DNA of 64,000 bases from Chromobacterium haemolyticum (lineage in GTDB: Bacteria > Pseudomonadota > Gammaproteobacteria > Burkholderiales > Chromobacteriaceae), in NCBI RefSeq assembly GCF_002081825.1, contig NZ_MUKU01000020.1:1-64000 (forward strand), written 5' to 3'. Of the stretch, positions 36,688 to 45,696 are shown in pieces. Every line of letters begins with the position of its first letter. Position 1 is the stretch's first letter. Under the pieces are notes generated by a model, which was not told the origin of the DNA, searched no databases, and saw nothing but the letters and a program-made list of their open reading frames with translations. A program made the translations under genes and the position numbers.

Positions 36688-37647
36688 TTAGAGATCCAGG
36701 ACCAGCTGCCGGCTCTTGCAGCCGGAGACGCAGATCATCATGGTTTTTCCGGCCTGGCGTTCGGCCGGGCTCAGCACCGAGTCGCGGTGCTCCGGCTCGC
36801 CGTCCAGCACCCGGGTTTCGCAAGCGCCGCAAATGCCTTCCCGGCAGCTGCAGTCCACCTTGACGCCGTGGGCCAGCAAGGCGTCGAGCAGCGATTGGCC
36901 GGCGGCCACATTGAGCTTGCGCCCGCTTTGGGCCAGCACCACTTCGTAGGGCGCGCGTTCGGCGGCGTCGGCCTGCGCGGCGGGCTTGGCGGCGAAGCGT
37001 TCGATATGGACATGGGGCAGGGCCAGGTCCGCGCATATTTGCTCAAAGCTGTCCAGCATGAGGCCGGGGCCGCAGCAATAGAAATGGCTGTCGGCGGGGA
37101 AGCGCTGCAGAAAACCGGCGAGCTTGGGCGGGCAGCCGGCTTCGGCGTCGATATGCCAGTCTATCGGCTGGCCGCCGCGGGCGATGTCGTCGGCCAGGGC
37201 CGCCTGTTCGCGGGTGCGGGCGCAGTAGAGCAGGCTGACCGGCCGGCCCAGTTCGCGCATCCGCGCGTACATGCTGTAGATGGGGGTGATGCCGATGCCG
37301 CCGGCGATCAGCACGGTTTGGCCGGCGCTTTCTTCCAGCCGGAAATGATTGCGGGGCGCGGAAGCCGGCAGTTCCGCGCCGACGCGCAGCTGCTGATGGA
37401 TGTAGAGAGAGCCGCCGCGGCTGGCGCGGTCCAGCTGGACGGCCACCACGTAGGCGCGCGGCGCGCAGCGCGGCGTGACCAGCGAGTAGCTGCGCGCCAT
37501 GCCGTTGGGCAGGTGCAGATCGATGTGGGCGCCGGCCTCGGCTTGCGGCAGCGGGCCGCCGTCCGGCCGGGCCAGCTCCAGGCTGAGCACGCCGTCGGCT
37601 TCGCGACGCATCGCCTCCAGGCGCAGGGTGAGCAGGGTTTGAGTCAT
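36688..37647 (-). CDS. Rieske oxygenase reductase (FMN/2Fe-2S, phthalate dioxygenase reductase type)
   Basis: 319 aa in the order flavin domain (GMARSYSLVT near residue 50), NAD(P)H domain (VLIAGGIGITPIYSMYARM; FYCCGPGLMLDSF) and C-terminal plant-type ferredoxin (VDCSCREGICGACETRV, with a fourth Cys near MMICVSGC). This is the PDR/VanB arrangement: electrons flow from NADH through FMN to the iron-sulfur cluster, then to the Rieske oxygenase encoded 51 bp upstream. Confidence 0.93.
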   Translation of the reverse strand: MTQTLLTLRLEAMRREADGVLSLELARPDGGPLPQAEAGAHIDLHLPNGMARSYSLVTPRCAPRAYVVAVQLDRASRGGSLYIHQQLRVGAELPASAPRNHFRLEESAGQTVLIAGGIGITPIYSMYARMRELGRPVSLLYCARTREQAALADDIARGGQPIDWHIDAEAGCPPKLAGFLQRFPADSHFYCCGPGLMLDSFEQICADLALPHVHIERFAAKPAAQADAAERAPYEVVLAQSGRKLNVAAGQSLLDALLAHGVKVDCSCREGICGACETRVLDGEPEHRDSVLSPAERQAGKTMMICVSGCKSRQLVLDL

Positions 37648-37698
37648 GGCGGGATCTCGTTGCGGGCGCGGAGCGGCATGGCCGCTCCGACGCGGGGT

Positions 37699-38721
37699 TC
37701 AGCCTTGAGCGGCGGCCATTTGTTCGGCGGCGAGGCGGCGCAGATAGCGGCGCTGACGCACGATGCCCATATCGTGCTGGTACAGGAACTCCCGGTCCCA
37801 GGCGTCCAGCTCCATGTTTTCCAAGGCTACACGGTCTTGTTCCAGCACCTGCCAGTGGCGCGCCTCCAGCCGGTTTTTATACAGAAAGCGCCAGGTGTCG
37901 CGCTGCCAGCCGCTGACCTTGCGGCAGCGCCAGAACACCACGGCGCACAGTTCGCGGCTGATCGGGGTGTACATGCCGATGATGGTGAAGTTGCCGCCGG
38001 GGCCGCCGGTCTTGGGATAGGGGATTTCCAGCCGGTGCCACATCGCCGTGCCGTCGTCTATGAGTTCGGTCCAGTCGAAGTTGACGTTTTTTTGGCCGGT
38101 TTTTTCAAAGACGAAGCCTTGCTCCAGGTCCCGGATGGCGAATTCGGCCTGGCTGGCGCCCTCGGACATGGTGTGGGATTGCTTGTGCAGGAAGGCGCCG
38201 TGCATCGGGTCCATCACATTGTCGGCCACGTAGCGGTAGTCGTTGCCCCATTCCACATAGCAGGGAAAGTGGCTCCATTCGTCGGAGTTCAGATACTCCG
38301 GCAGCCGCAGCGGAGGCGGCGCGTCCACCTCTTGGCTGGCGTTGTAGATGAAGATCATGCCGGCCTGCTCCTCCACGTGAAAAGCGCGAGCGGCCTTGGC
38401 GCCTTCCAGCTTGCAGCCGGGGCTGCCCGGCACCCGGGTGACGGTGCCGCGGCAGTCCACCTCCACGCCGTGATAGGCGCAGCCCAGGCGGTCTCCCAGC
38501 ACAAAGCCCATGGACAGCGGCGCGCCGCGGTGCGGGCAGTGGTCTTCCAGGCAGTGGACCTTGCCGTTGGCCGGCTCGCGCCACAGCGCCAGCTTGTATC
38601 CGAGGCGGCGCAGGCTGACGGCGCGGTCGCCGACGAAGCGGGACGGACAGACCATGTGCCAGCGGTCTTTGAGGCCCTTGGCCAGATAGGCGTCGATTTG
38701 TTCCATGCTGAAATCGCTCAT
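37699..38721 (-). CDS. Rieske non-heme iron oxygenase, oxygenase component
   Basis: 340 aa from ATG 38721 with GAGGAG upstream (extended start at 38817 rejected). Rieske motif C62-P-H64 and C81-A-Y-H84; the mononuclear iron site is visible in YVADNVMDPMHGAFLHKQSH (Asp, His, His). The architecture resembles VanA-like and other single-component-alpha oxygenases that act as monooxygenases, demethylases or hydroxylases. With the PDR-type reductase it should start attack on an aromatic or related ring. The substrate is unknown. Confidence 0.92.
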   Translation of the reverse strand: MSDFSMEQIDAYLAKGLKDRWHMVCPSRFVGDRAVSLRRLGYKLALWREPANGKVHCLEDHCPHRGAPLSMGFVLGDRLGCAYHGVEVDCRGTVTRVPGSPGCKLEGAKAARAFHVEEQAGMIFIYNASQEVDAPPPLRLPEYLNSDEWSHFPCYVEWGNDYRYVADNVMDPMHGAFLHKQSHTMSEGASQAEFAIRDLEQGFVFEKTGQKNVNFDWTELIDDGTAMWHRLEIPYPKTGGPGGNFTIIGMYTPISRELCAVVFWRCRKVSGWQRDTWRFLYKNRLEARHWQVLEQDRVALENMELDAWDREFLYQHDMGIVRQRRYLRRLAAEQMAAAQG

Positions 38722-38740
38722 GATGTTCTCCTCTATGGGT

Positions 38741-38971
38741 TTATTGAGCCAGGCGCGCCATTTCGGCGCGGAACAGCGCTTCGTTCCAGCTGCCGCCGTT
38801 GGGGGCGAACGGGCCAAACTGGTTCAGGTGGGCCACCAGGCCGTCCAGATCGTGAATTTCCTGCGCGTAAGCCCGTTCGATGGCGTCGCCCAGCAAGTCT
38901 TCATAGGGGGTGGGTTCGGCGCGGCGGGCCTGGTGCGGTTCCAGTGCGCGGGGCGGGATGACTCGGCTCAT
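38741..38971 (-). CDS. Small recombinase-like HTH protein in catabolic operon
   Basis: 76 aa, start ATG 38971 with AAGGAG 7 nt upstream. It contains YEDLLGDAIERAYAQEIHDL and LVAHLNQFGPFAPNG. Similar short proteins annotated as recombinase-like helix-turn-helix are found beside Rieske oxygenase genes; this is from memory of such clusters, not a search. A structural or accessory role for the oxygenase is possible. Confidence 0.6.
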   Translation of the reverse strand: MSRVIPPRALEPHQARRAEPTPYEDLLGDAIERAYAQEIHDLDGLVAHLNQFGPFAPNGGSWNEALFRAEMARLAQ

Positions 38972-38995
38972 GGTGTGCTCCTTTATCAAGAGGGA

Positions 38996-39970
38996 TTAGC
39001 GATCGGTTTCGCCGGTTTTGTCGGTGAGAAAGCCTGGGCGCGGCGCGGCGGCGCTTTTGGGGCGGCGGGTATGGCCGTCCAGGCCGCCGGCCACCGCCCA
39101 TTCGGCGAAGCGTTCCGGGCCCGGTTCGAAGTCGCGCGGCTGCCAGGCCTCGCTTAGCTCGTCTTCGTCGCTGTAGTACTCGACCAGGCCGCCGGCCGGG
39201 TTTTCGAAATACCAGAAGTAGGCGGAGGAGATGGGGTGGCGGCCGGGGCCCAGTTCGGTTTTCCAGCCGCAACGGTCCATGGCCAGGCCGCCGCCTATCA
39301 CTTCGTGGATGTCGCGCACGGCGAAGGCCACGTGATTGAGGCCTTTCTTGCCGCTGGGCAATTGCAGCAGGAAGAGGTCGTGGTGGCCGCCGCGCGGCGC
39401 GCAACGCAGGAAGCTGCCGCGCTGCGGGTATTGATCCGACAGGGCGAAGCCCAAGCGGTCGCAATAGAAGCGGACCATGGCTTCGCGTTGGTCGACGAAC
39501 AGCACCACATGGCCCACTTCTATCGGCTGGGCGTTTTCGTAGACCGGCCCGCGCTGGTCCACGCGCGGCCGATCGCTCCAAGTGTTGAAGCGGGCGCAGT
39601 CCAGCTCCAGCGGCCGTTTGCGGCTCACTTGCAGCGCAATGCTCAAACCGCAGGGGTCTTGGCAGTACAAACGCTCGGCTTCACGCCGGTAGCCGGGCAG
39701 ATTGCGAACCCGAGCGGCGTATTGGTCGAGGTCGCCGTCGTTCTCCACGCCCCACACCACTTCCACCAGCGTGGGGCCGTCCTCCAGGCCCTCGGGCAGA
39801 CCTGGTCGGTCCGGATGGGCGATGCGCACCACGCCGTCGTTGAGGCTGCGGAATTCCAGCTCCAGCTCGGTCTCGTGGGCCAAGTGCAGTCCCCAATCCA
39901 GGAAAAAGCGTTTACAGGTGGCCAGGTTGGCCGCGCGATAGGTCACTTCGTCTATGCCTACTACCGCCAT
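38996..39970 (-). CDS. VOC-family extradiol ring-cleavage dioxygenase-like protein
   Basis: 324 aa from ATG 39970 with GAGGAGG upstream. It has two VOC modules. The second carries the metal ligands expected of type I extradiol enzymes: His in EVGHVVLFVDQ, His in GLNHVAFAVRD and Glu in GGLVEYYSDEDE. The resemblance to 2,3-dihydroxybiphenyl/catechol 2,3-dioxygenases suggests it opens the ring of the diol made upstream. Its AYFWYFENPAG segment is typical. Confidence 0.85.
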   Translation of the reverse strand: MAVVGIDEVTYRAANLATCKRFFLDWGLHLAHETELELEFRSLNDGVVRIAHPDRPGLPEGLEDGPTLVEVVWGVENDGDLDQYAARVRNLPGYRREAERLYCQDPCGLSIALQVSRKRPLELDCARFNTWSDRPRVDQRGPVYENAQPIEVGHVVLFVDQREAMVRFYCDRLGFALSDQYPQRGSFLRCAPRGGHHDLFLLQLPSGKKGLNHVAFAVRDIHEVIGGGLAMDRCGWKTELGPGRHPISSAYFWYFENPAGGLVEYYSDEDELSEAWQPRDFEPGPERFAEWAVAGGLDGHTRRPKSAAAPRPGFLTDKTGETDR

Positions 39971-40089
39971 GAGTGAGTCCTCCTCTATCTGAAAAACTTT
40001 TTTGCCACGGAAAACTTCAATACTTCTTGAGCCGCGAAACTCGCGAAACGACACCAACGTTTTGTATTGGCCCGCGGCTAAAAACTTCT
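39971..40089. other. Spacer inside catabolic operon with inverted repeat
   Basis: The largest gap in the first part of the operon. AGCCGCG (40030-40036) and CGCGGCT (40073-40079) are perfect arms around a 36-nt loop; three A-rich ACTT blocks also occur. It could hold an internal terminator or promoter separating the ring-cleavage genes from the aldehyde/TPP genes. Confidence 0.3.
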
Positions 40090-41568
40090 TTAGCGCGCCC
40101 AGGGCAGCGGTTCCGGGTTCAGCCCCCAGTAGAGGCCTTTCTGTTCCATGTATTGCAAGATGCCCTGTCGGCCTTTTTCACGGCCCAGGCCGCTGTCGCG
40201 CCAGCCGCCGAAGGGGGTGGCCGCAGAGAACTGTTTGTAGGTGTTGATCCAGACGGTGCCGGCCTGTACCGCGCGAGCCACGTGCCAGGCGCGCTGCGCG
40301 TCGCGGGTCCAAACACCGGCCGCCAGCGCGTAGACGCTGTCGTTGGCCTGGGCGATCAAGTCGGCTTCGTTGTCGAAGGGCAGCGCCGCCAGTACCGGGC
40401 CGAACACCTCGTCCCGGCACAGCCGCGCCTGGTTGTCCAAACCCTCTAGGATGGTGGGCGGGTAGTAGTGGCCGCGATCGAACAGGCCGCCGCGCGGGCG
40501 GGTGCCGCCGCAGAGCAGGCGGCCGCCGTCTTCCAGCGCGCGCGCCACGTGGGTTTCCACTTGGTCGCGGTGGGCGGCGCTGATCAGTGGCCCCATTTGG
40601 GTGACGGGGTCGGCCGGGTCGCCCAGGCGCAGTTGCTTGGCGCCGGCGAGCAGCCGCTCCATGAACTCGGCGTACAAGGGACGGGCGATGAAGAGGCGGG
40701 AGCCGGCGATGCAGGATTCGCCGGAGGAACTGAAGATGCCGTAGAGCACGCCGGCGACGGCATGATCGAGATCGGCGTCCTCAAACACCATGGTGGGGGA
40801 TTTTCCGCCCAGCTCCAGCGAGACCGGCATCAGCTTTTCCGCCGCCAGCGCGGCGATATGGCGGCCGGTGGCGGTGCCGCCGGTGAAGGCCACGCGGCGC
40901 ACCAGCGGGTGGCGCACGATGGCGTCGCCGATCAGCGAACCCTTGCCGGGCAATACGCTGAGCAGGCCCTTGGGCAGGCCGGCTTGTTCGCAGAGCCGCG
41001 CCAGTTCCAGCGCCAGCAGCGGCGTGAGCTCCGCGGGCTTCAGTACTACCGCGTTGCCGGCGGCCAGCGCCGGCGCCAGTTTTTGCGCTTCGCTGGCGAT
41101 GGGGGAATTCCAGGGCGTGATGGCGGCCACCACGCCCATGGGCTCATGCAGGCTCAGGCTGAGGTAATCGCCGCGCGAGGGCGTGACGCTGTCTTCCAGC
41201 GTTTCACAGGCGGCGGCGAAAAACTGAAAGGTGGCGGCGGCGCTGGCCACCAGCGCGCGGGTTTCCTGGATAGGTTTGCCGTTGTCCTGCCGTTGGCGCT
41301 GGGCCAGTTCTTCGGCGCGGGCGCGGATGCCTTCGGCCACGCGGTAGAGCACCCGCGCGCGCTGGTGCGGCTTCCATTGCGGCCAGCCGCTGGTGTCGAA
41401 TGCGCGCTGCGCGCCCTGAATGGCGGCCTCCACATCGTCAAGGTTGGCGGCGCGCAAGCTGGCGACGGGCTCGTTGGTGGCCGGGTAGCGGCTGTGGTAG
41501 AGCTCGCCGCCGCCCAGACGCCAGTCGCCGGCGATGCAGATGGGCAGTGGAGCAGGTAAGGAGGTCAT
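40090..41568 (-). CDS. NAD(P)-dependent aldehyde dehydrogenase
   Basis: 492 aa from ATG 41568 with AAGGAGG upstream (longer frame to 41898 rejected). Motifs: GVVAAITPWNSPIA, cofactor loop FTGGTATGRHIAALA, catalytic Glu in SLELGGKSP, catalytic Cys in SSSGESCIAGSRLF, and PFGGWRDSGLGREKG. In catabolic operons such enzymes oxidise semialdehydes from ring cleavage. It begins 8 nt after the aspartate-dehydrogenase-like gene. Confidence 0.93.
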   Translation of the reverse strand: MTSLPAPLPICIAGDWRLGGGELYHSRYPATNEPVASLRAANLDDVEAAIQGAQRAFDTSGWPQWKPHQRARVLYRVAEGIRARAEELAQRQRQDNGKPIQETRALVASAAATFQFFAAACETLEDSVTPSRGDYLSLSLHEPMGVVAAITPWNSPIASEAQKLAPALAAGNAVVLKPAELTPLLALELARLCEQAGLPKGLLSVLPGKGSLIGDAIVRHPLVRRVAFTGGTATGRHIAALAAEKLMPVSLELGGKSPTMVFEDADLDHAVAGVLYGIFSSSGESCIAGSRLFIARPLYAEFMERLLAGAKQLRLGDPADPVTQMGPLISAAHRDQVETHVARALEDGGRLLCGGTRPRGGLFDRGHYYPPTILEGLDNQARLCRDEVFGPVLAALPFDNEADLIAQANDSVYALAAGVWTRDAQRAWHVARAVQAGTVWINTYKQFSAATPFGGWRDSGLGREKGRQGILQYMEQKGLYWGLNPEPLPWAR

Positions 41569-41576
41569 GTGGATTC

Positions 41577-42401
41577 CTAAATGGCGATGGCCTGGGCATG
41601 GTTGAGCAGAGCTCGCGCCACGCTGTAGACGGTGAGGGCCGAGGTTTTGGGGTTGCTGGCCAAAGGGCGGCCTTGCAGGCTGAGGCTGAGTTCTCCAAAG
41701 CCGCCGCGGGCGTCGATGCGGTGCAGGTTGCCGCTGATGGCCGGGTCGGCGTAGAGCTGGACTTGCACCCGGTCCAGGCCCAGGCTGGCCAGCGCCACGG
41801 TGGCGGCGACATTGGCGTTTTTGGGGAAACGCCGCGCGGCTTCCCGCGCCGATCCGGAGAAAATCAACTGCGCTTGTTGCAGCGCGGACAGGTCCCAATC
41901 CTGTTCGGCCGCTGTGCCTTGCCAGGCGCGCGGCGGTTTGCGGCCGGTGTAGCGCACATGCTCCAGACCGCCTAGGCGGGCGGCGGCCAGCGCGTCGATG
42001 GCGCCGACGGCGCCGGACAGCAGCCGCGCTTGCGCGCCGCCGCGCCGCGCCGCGGCCTCCACCCGCTCCAGCATGACGGTGTCCGTCAGCGCGCCGGCGG
42101 AGACGATCAGACAGTCGATGCCGCGTTCCAGCGCCGGCAGCACGTGCTGTTCAATGGCGGCGTGGCCGGCGCATTCCACTAGCAGGTCCGGCGCGGGCGC
42201 GTCCGGGGCCAGCGCGCGCAGGGACCGCGCTTGCGGGGCGAGCCGGGCCAGGGCGTCGCGGACGCGGGGGGCATCCGGCGCATGCGTCAGCACCTGGCCG
42301 ACGCGCAGCGCCGGGTCCGCGGCGATCAGTTCCAGCACGCCGGCGCCGATGGCGCCGCAGCCTACCAGGGCGATGTCCAGCATGGGCTTGGGGCGGGCCA
42401 T
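41577..42401 (-). CDS. Aspartate dehydrogenase (NadX-like) family protein
   Basis: 274 aa. N-terminal nucleotide-binding loop IALVGCGAIGAGVLELIAAD; DLLVECAGHAAIEQHVLP and the C-terminal FPKNANVAATVALASLGLD with NLHRIDARG match the DUF108/aspartate dehydrogenase family. In a catabolic operon it may act on an imine or amino acid other than aspartate; alternatively it may serve NAD synthesis. The gene lies 4 nt after the TPP enzyme gene. Confidence 0.87.
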   Translation of the reverse strand: MARPKPMLDIALVGCGAIGAGVLELIAADPALRVGQVLTHAPDAPRVRDALARLAPQARSLRALAPDAPAPDLLVECAGHAAIEQHVLPALERGIDCLIVSAGALTDTVMLERVEAAARRGGAQARLLSGAVGAIDALAAARLGGLEHVRYTGRKPPRAWQGTAAEQDWDLSALQQAQLIFSGSAREAARRFPKNANVAATVALASLGLDRVQVQLYADPAISGNLHRIDARGGFGELSLSLQGRPLASNPKTSALTVYSVARALLNHAQAIAI

Positions 42402-42405
42402 GGCT

Positions 42406-44058
42406 TTATTCCTGTTTATTGGTGGGCGGGCCGGCGAAGACGCTTTTGAAGCGGCCGATCGACAGCATGTCTATTTCCAGCAAGAAGGGGCCGCGCTGTT
42501 CCAGGGCGGCGGTCAGCGCCGTGTCCAGGTCTTCCAGCCGGCTGACCTTGCGGTGCTGCAGCCGCAGCGAGGCGCATAGCTGGGCGTAGTCCGGGGTGTG
42601 CAGATCGACATAGCACCGGCGGCCGCCGTATTGGGCGTCCTGGATATTCTTGATCACGCCGTAGCCTTGGTCGTTCATCAGGATCATCACCAGATCCGCT
42701 TGCTCCTGCGCGGCGGTGGCCAGCTCCCCTAGGTTGAGGATGAAGCCGCCGTCGCCGGCCAGGCCCAGGGTCTTGCGGCCGCTGCCGTGAGCGGCCGCGC
42801 CAATGGCGGCGCCTATGCTCATCGCCAGGCCCTGGCCGATGCCGCCGCCCAGCGCGTGGACGCCAGCGGTGGGGGTGAACAGCCGCAGTTGGCGGTTGCC
42901 CCAGGTGCTGTTGGACACGGTGACATCGCGCACCCAGTTGAAGTCGCGGCCGATGCGGGCTTGCAGCGTGTCCACCAGCTGGCGGTAAGGGCCTAAGCCG
43001 TCCAGCAGGGTTTCGGCGGCGCTTTGGCGCGCGCGCCAGAGGTCGGCGGGCAGCGCGGGGTCGACGCGCATGCGGCCTTCCAGCCGGTTAGCCAGGCCGT
43101 CCAGCGTCAGCGCGGCGTCGCCGCAGACAAAGCTGTCGCTGGCGTAACCGCGGCCTTCCGCCTCGGGGTCTGCGTCGACGCGGTACAGCGGGCGTGGAAG
43201 CTTGAGTTCGTATTTCAGGGTTTCGTTGCCGCGCAGGCGGGAGCCGACCACCAGCATGGCGTCGCAGCTTTGATAGAAGGCTTCCACCGGCGCCTGCAGA
43301 TTGTAGGCGCCCAGGCTGCGTTCATCGTCTTCCGGCACGATGCCGCGCCCCTGCGTGCTGCTGACGACGCCAAAGCCCAGCCTTAGCAGCCGCCGCACCG
43401 CGTCGCCGGCGCCGCGCGCGCCGCCGCCCAGCCACAGTAGGGGCCGTCGCGCCGCGGCCAGCCGGTTCGCCAGCGCGTCGAGAGCGGCTTCTGACGGCAC
43501 CGCCGCGATGAGCGGCAGCGGCGCGAGATCGGCCGGCAAGGGAATGCGCCGGGCCTGGATGTCGATGGGAATCTCAATGCTGACCGGGCCGGCGGGCGCG
43601 CTCAAGGCGGCGCGCACCGCTTGCTTGAACACGCCGACCGCGGTTTCTGCGCTGCGCACGCGAAAAGCGGTTTTGGAGATCGCCCGCAACATGCTTAGCT
43701 GGTCAGGCGCTTCGTGGATGTAGGCCAGGTCTTGATCCAGGTAAGGGGTTTCGATCTGGCCGGTAATGTGGAGTAGCGGGGTGCCGGCGGTGAGCGCCTC
43801 GACCATCGCGCCGGCGGCGTTGCCGGTGCTGGTCAGGCAAACGCCCAGCCCTCCGGTGGTGCGGGCGCAGGCGTCGGCCATATTGGCGGCGCCGGCTTCG
43901 CCGCGTGCCGGCACAAAGCGGATGCGGCCGCGCTGGTTCAGCGCGTCGAGGATGGGCATGTTATGGATGGAGATCACCCCGAAGGCGGCTTTGACGCCGC
44001 AGTTTTCGAGAAAGATCGCCAGCGCTTCGCCAACGGTGACGGTGTGTTTATCTGGCAT
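42406..44058 (-). CDS. Thiamine-diphosphate-dependent enzyme (acetolactate synthase/decarboxylase type)
   Basis: 550 aa. PYR domain with the ARGEAGAANMADACARTTG segment (Glu for ThDP activation), middle domain, and C-terminal PP domain with the ThDP motif AGDGGFILNLGELATAAQ ... MNDQGYG. The family includes acetolactate synthase, benzoylformate and similar decarboxylases. Here the most likely work is cleavage or decarboxylation of a 2-oxo acid intermediate. Its start overlaps the SDR gene end by 11 nt. Confidence 0.9.
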   Translation of the reverse strand: MPDKHTVTVGEALAIFLENCGVKAAFGVISIHNMPILDALNQRGRIRFVPARGEAGAANMADACARTTGGLGVCLTSTGNAAGAMVEALTAGTPLLHITGQIETPYLDQDLAYIHEAPDQLSMLRAISKTAFRVRSAETAVGVFKQAVRAALSAPAGPVSIEIPIDIQARRIPLPADLAPLPLIAAVPSEAALDALANRLAAARRPLLWLGGGARGAGDAVRRLLRLGFGVVSSTQGRGIVPEDDERSLGAYNLQAPVEAFYQSCDAMLVVGSRLRGNETLKYELKLPRPLYRVDADPEAEGRGYASDSFVCGDAALTLDGLANRLEGRMRVDPALPADLWRARQSAAETLLDGLGPYRQLVDTLQARIGRDFNWVRDVTVSNSTWGNRQLRLFTPTAGVHALGGGIGQGLAMSIGAAIGAAAHGSGRKTLGLAGDGGFILNLGELATAAQEQADLVMILMNDQGYGVIKNIQDAQYGGRRCYVDLHTPDYAQLCASLRLQHRKVSRLEDLDTALTAALEQRGPFLLEIDMLSIGRFKSVFAGPPTNKQE

Positions 44059-44848
44059 GACGCGACAGGCCTCCGGAGATGTCGAGATGGCTTCCCGTGG
44101 TGTAGGAAGAGAGCGGGGATGCGAGGAAGAACACGGCTTGAGCGGCTTCTTGCGGCCGGCCCAGCCGGCCTAGCGGGATTTGTTTGCGCGCGGCGAGCGC
44201 GGCGCTCCATTGGTCCCAGTCCTGCGCCGGATCGTCGCGTTCGGCGAAGCGCCGCCGCCACTGTCCAGAATCGACCAGGCCGATCAGGATGCCGTTGACG
44301 CGTACGCCGCGCGGGGCGAATTCAGTGGCCAGCGAGCGCACCAGGTTGAGTACGCCGGCGCGAGCGGCGGAGGTGGCCACCATGTGGGGTTCCGGCTGTA
44401 GGGCCAGCAGCGAGTTGACGCAGACGACGGCGGCGGGCGCGCGGCGCTCCAATTGAGGCAGGAAGCTGCGGGTAGGATGGATCACGGACAGGAATTTCAG
44501 CCGAAGTTCTTCCAGCCAGGCCTCGTCGCTGGTGTCTGCGAAGGTGGATACCCTGCCTTGACCGGCGTTGTTGACCAGGATGGAGGCCGGGCCCAGCCGG
44601 GCTTCCGTCTCCGCGGCGAAGGCGGCTATCGCGTCGCGATCGAGCACGTCGCAGGCGCGGGCCAGCAGCCGGGCGGCGGGGAAGCGTTGCCGCAACAGCG
44701 CTTCGGCCTGAGCCAGCCGTTCCGCGCTGCGGCCGCAGAAGGCCACCGCGGCGCCGGCGGCGAGGAATTGTTCGACACAGGCGAGGCCGATGCCGGAGGA
44801 GCCGCCGGTGACGACGGCGACGGACTGATCAAGATCGCAAAAGCTCAT
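44048..44848 (-). CDS. SDR-family protein with replaced catalytic Tyr and Lys
   Basis: 266 aa from ATG 44848 (ATG 44860 also possible). Cofactor motif VVTGGSSGIGLAC and NNAG (LVNNAGQG) are intact. Where classical members have YxxxK, this has HMVATSAARAGVLNL: by alignment the Tyr is Thr and the Lys is Arg. The Ser in CVNSLLALQ is kept. It may use another residue or have a non-redox role. It lies between IclR and the TPP enzyme. Confidence 0.87.
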   Translation of the reverse strand: MSFCDLDQSVAVVTGGSSGIGLACVEQFLAAGAAVAFCGRSAERLAQAEALLRQRFPAARLLARACDVLDRDAIAAFAAETEARLGPASILVNNAGQGRVSTFADTSDEAWLEELRLKFLSVIHPTRSFLPQLERRAPAAVVCVNSLLALQPEPHMVATSAARAGVLNLVRSLATEFAPRGVRVNGILIGLVDSGQWRRRFAERDDPAQDWDQWSAALAARKQIPLGRLGRPQEAAQAVFFLASPLSSYTTGSHLDISGGLSRHAR

Positions 44849-44860
44849 CGGAGGCTCCAT

Positions 44861-45679
44861 TCACAGGTGGATGACTTTGCCCATGCCGCCGCCGGCGTGG
44901 CCCAGCGCGCGGGACAGCTCGGCGGCGGCGGCGCGGATGTGGCCGGCCAGCGTATCGGCTTGGCCGGGCTCCAGCCTGGGCATGGGGAGGGTGGCGCCGA
45001 TGGCGGCGATGATGGCGCCGCCGTGGTTGCGCACCGGGGCCGCCACGGTGGAGATATTGGTTTCGAAGAAGCCTTCGCCCACCAGGCAGGGGGGCTCCCG
45101 GTCTTGCTGCAGCAGGTGGAACAGCTCCAGCGTGTTGCGCGGGGTCTGGCTGGAGTGGATGTCCAGATGCTCTTCCGGATACAGCTCGCGTAGTTTCTCC
45201 AGCGGCAGTTCCGACAGCAGGATGCGGCCAAACACGGTGGCGTGAGCGGGCAGGCGGGCGCCGATATTGATGTTGGAGGCGATCCAGGACGGCGGGTTGA
45301 CCTTGGCGACGTAGACGATGGAGCGTCCGTCGCGCACCACCAGGCTGCAGGCGTGGCCGATCCGGTCACGCAGCCGCCCCAGCACCGGCAGACCTAGTTC
45401 GGTCAGCTCCAGCGAGGACAGGTATTCGAAGCCCAGGCGCAGCACGGCGATGCCCAGCCGGTAGTCGCGGCCGCCTTCGGCGCGTTCAATGAAGCCCAGT
45501 TGTTCCAGCGTGGCCAGCATGCGGAACACGGTGGAGCGCGGCAGCGCCAGCCGGCGGGCCAGTTCCGGCGCGCTCAGCGTGGGTTCGCTGCGGCTGAACT
45601 CGCCCAATAGGCGCAGGCCGCGTTCCAGGGCCGGCACGGTGTAGCGGGCCGGGTCGTCGTTATGGTTCGAGTCATCCAT
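44861..45679 (-). CDS. IclR-family transcriptional regulator
   Basis: 272 aa from ATG 45679 (longer frame to 45865 rejected). Winged helix at about residues 14-75 (VPALERGLRLLGEF ... LPRSTVFRMLATLEQLGFIE) and C-terminal effector domain with GARLPAHATVFGRILLSEL and NISTVAAPVRNHGGAIIAAI. It is the only regulator in the catabolic operon and probably binds the porin/cupin intergenic region, where palindromes occur. Confidence 0.93.
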   Translation of the reverse strand: MDDSNHNDDPARYTVPALERGLRLLGEFSRSEPTLSAPELARRLALPRSTVFRMLATLEQLGFIERAEGGRDYRLGIAVLRLGFEYLSSLELTELGLPVLGRLRDRIGHACSLVVRDGRSIVYVAKVNPPSWIASNINIGARLPAHATVFGRILLSELPLEKLRELYPEEHLDIHSSQTPRNTLELFHLLQQDREPPCLVGEGFFETNISTVAAPVRNHGGAIIAAIGATLPMPRLEPGQADTLAGHIRAAAAELSRALGHAGGGMGKVIHL

Positions 45680-45696
45680 GGCGGTTTCCTTTGCTC

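Noticed and set aside
35021-37036. Long minus-strand open frame out of register with the MFS gene
   Set aside because: Arg/Ala/Pro-rich shadow translation; the MFS and reductase frames explain the region.
35875-38961. Long + strand open frame over the catabolic genes
   Set aside because: It is the GC-rich antisense shadow of the MFS, reductase and Rieske genes, which have clear motifs and ribosome sites on the minus strand.
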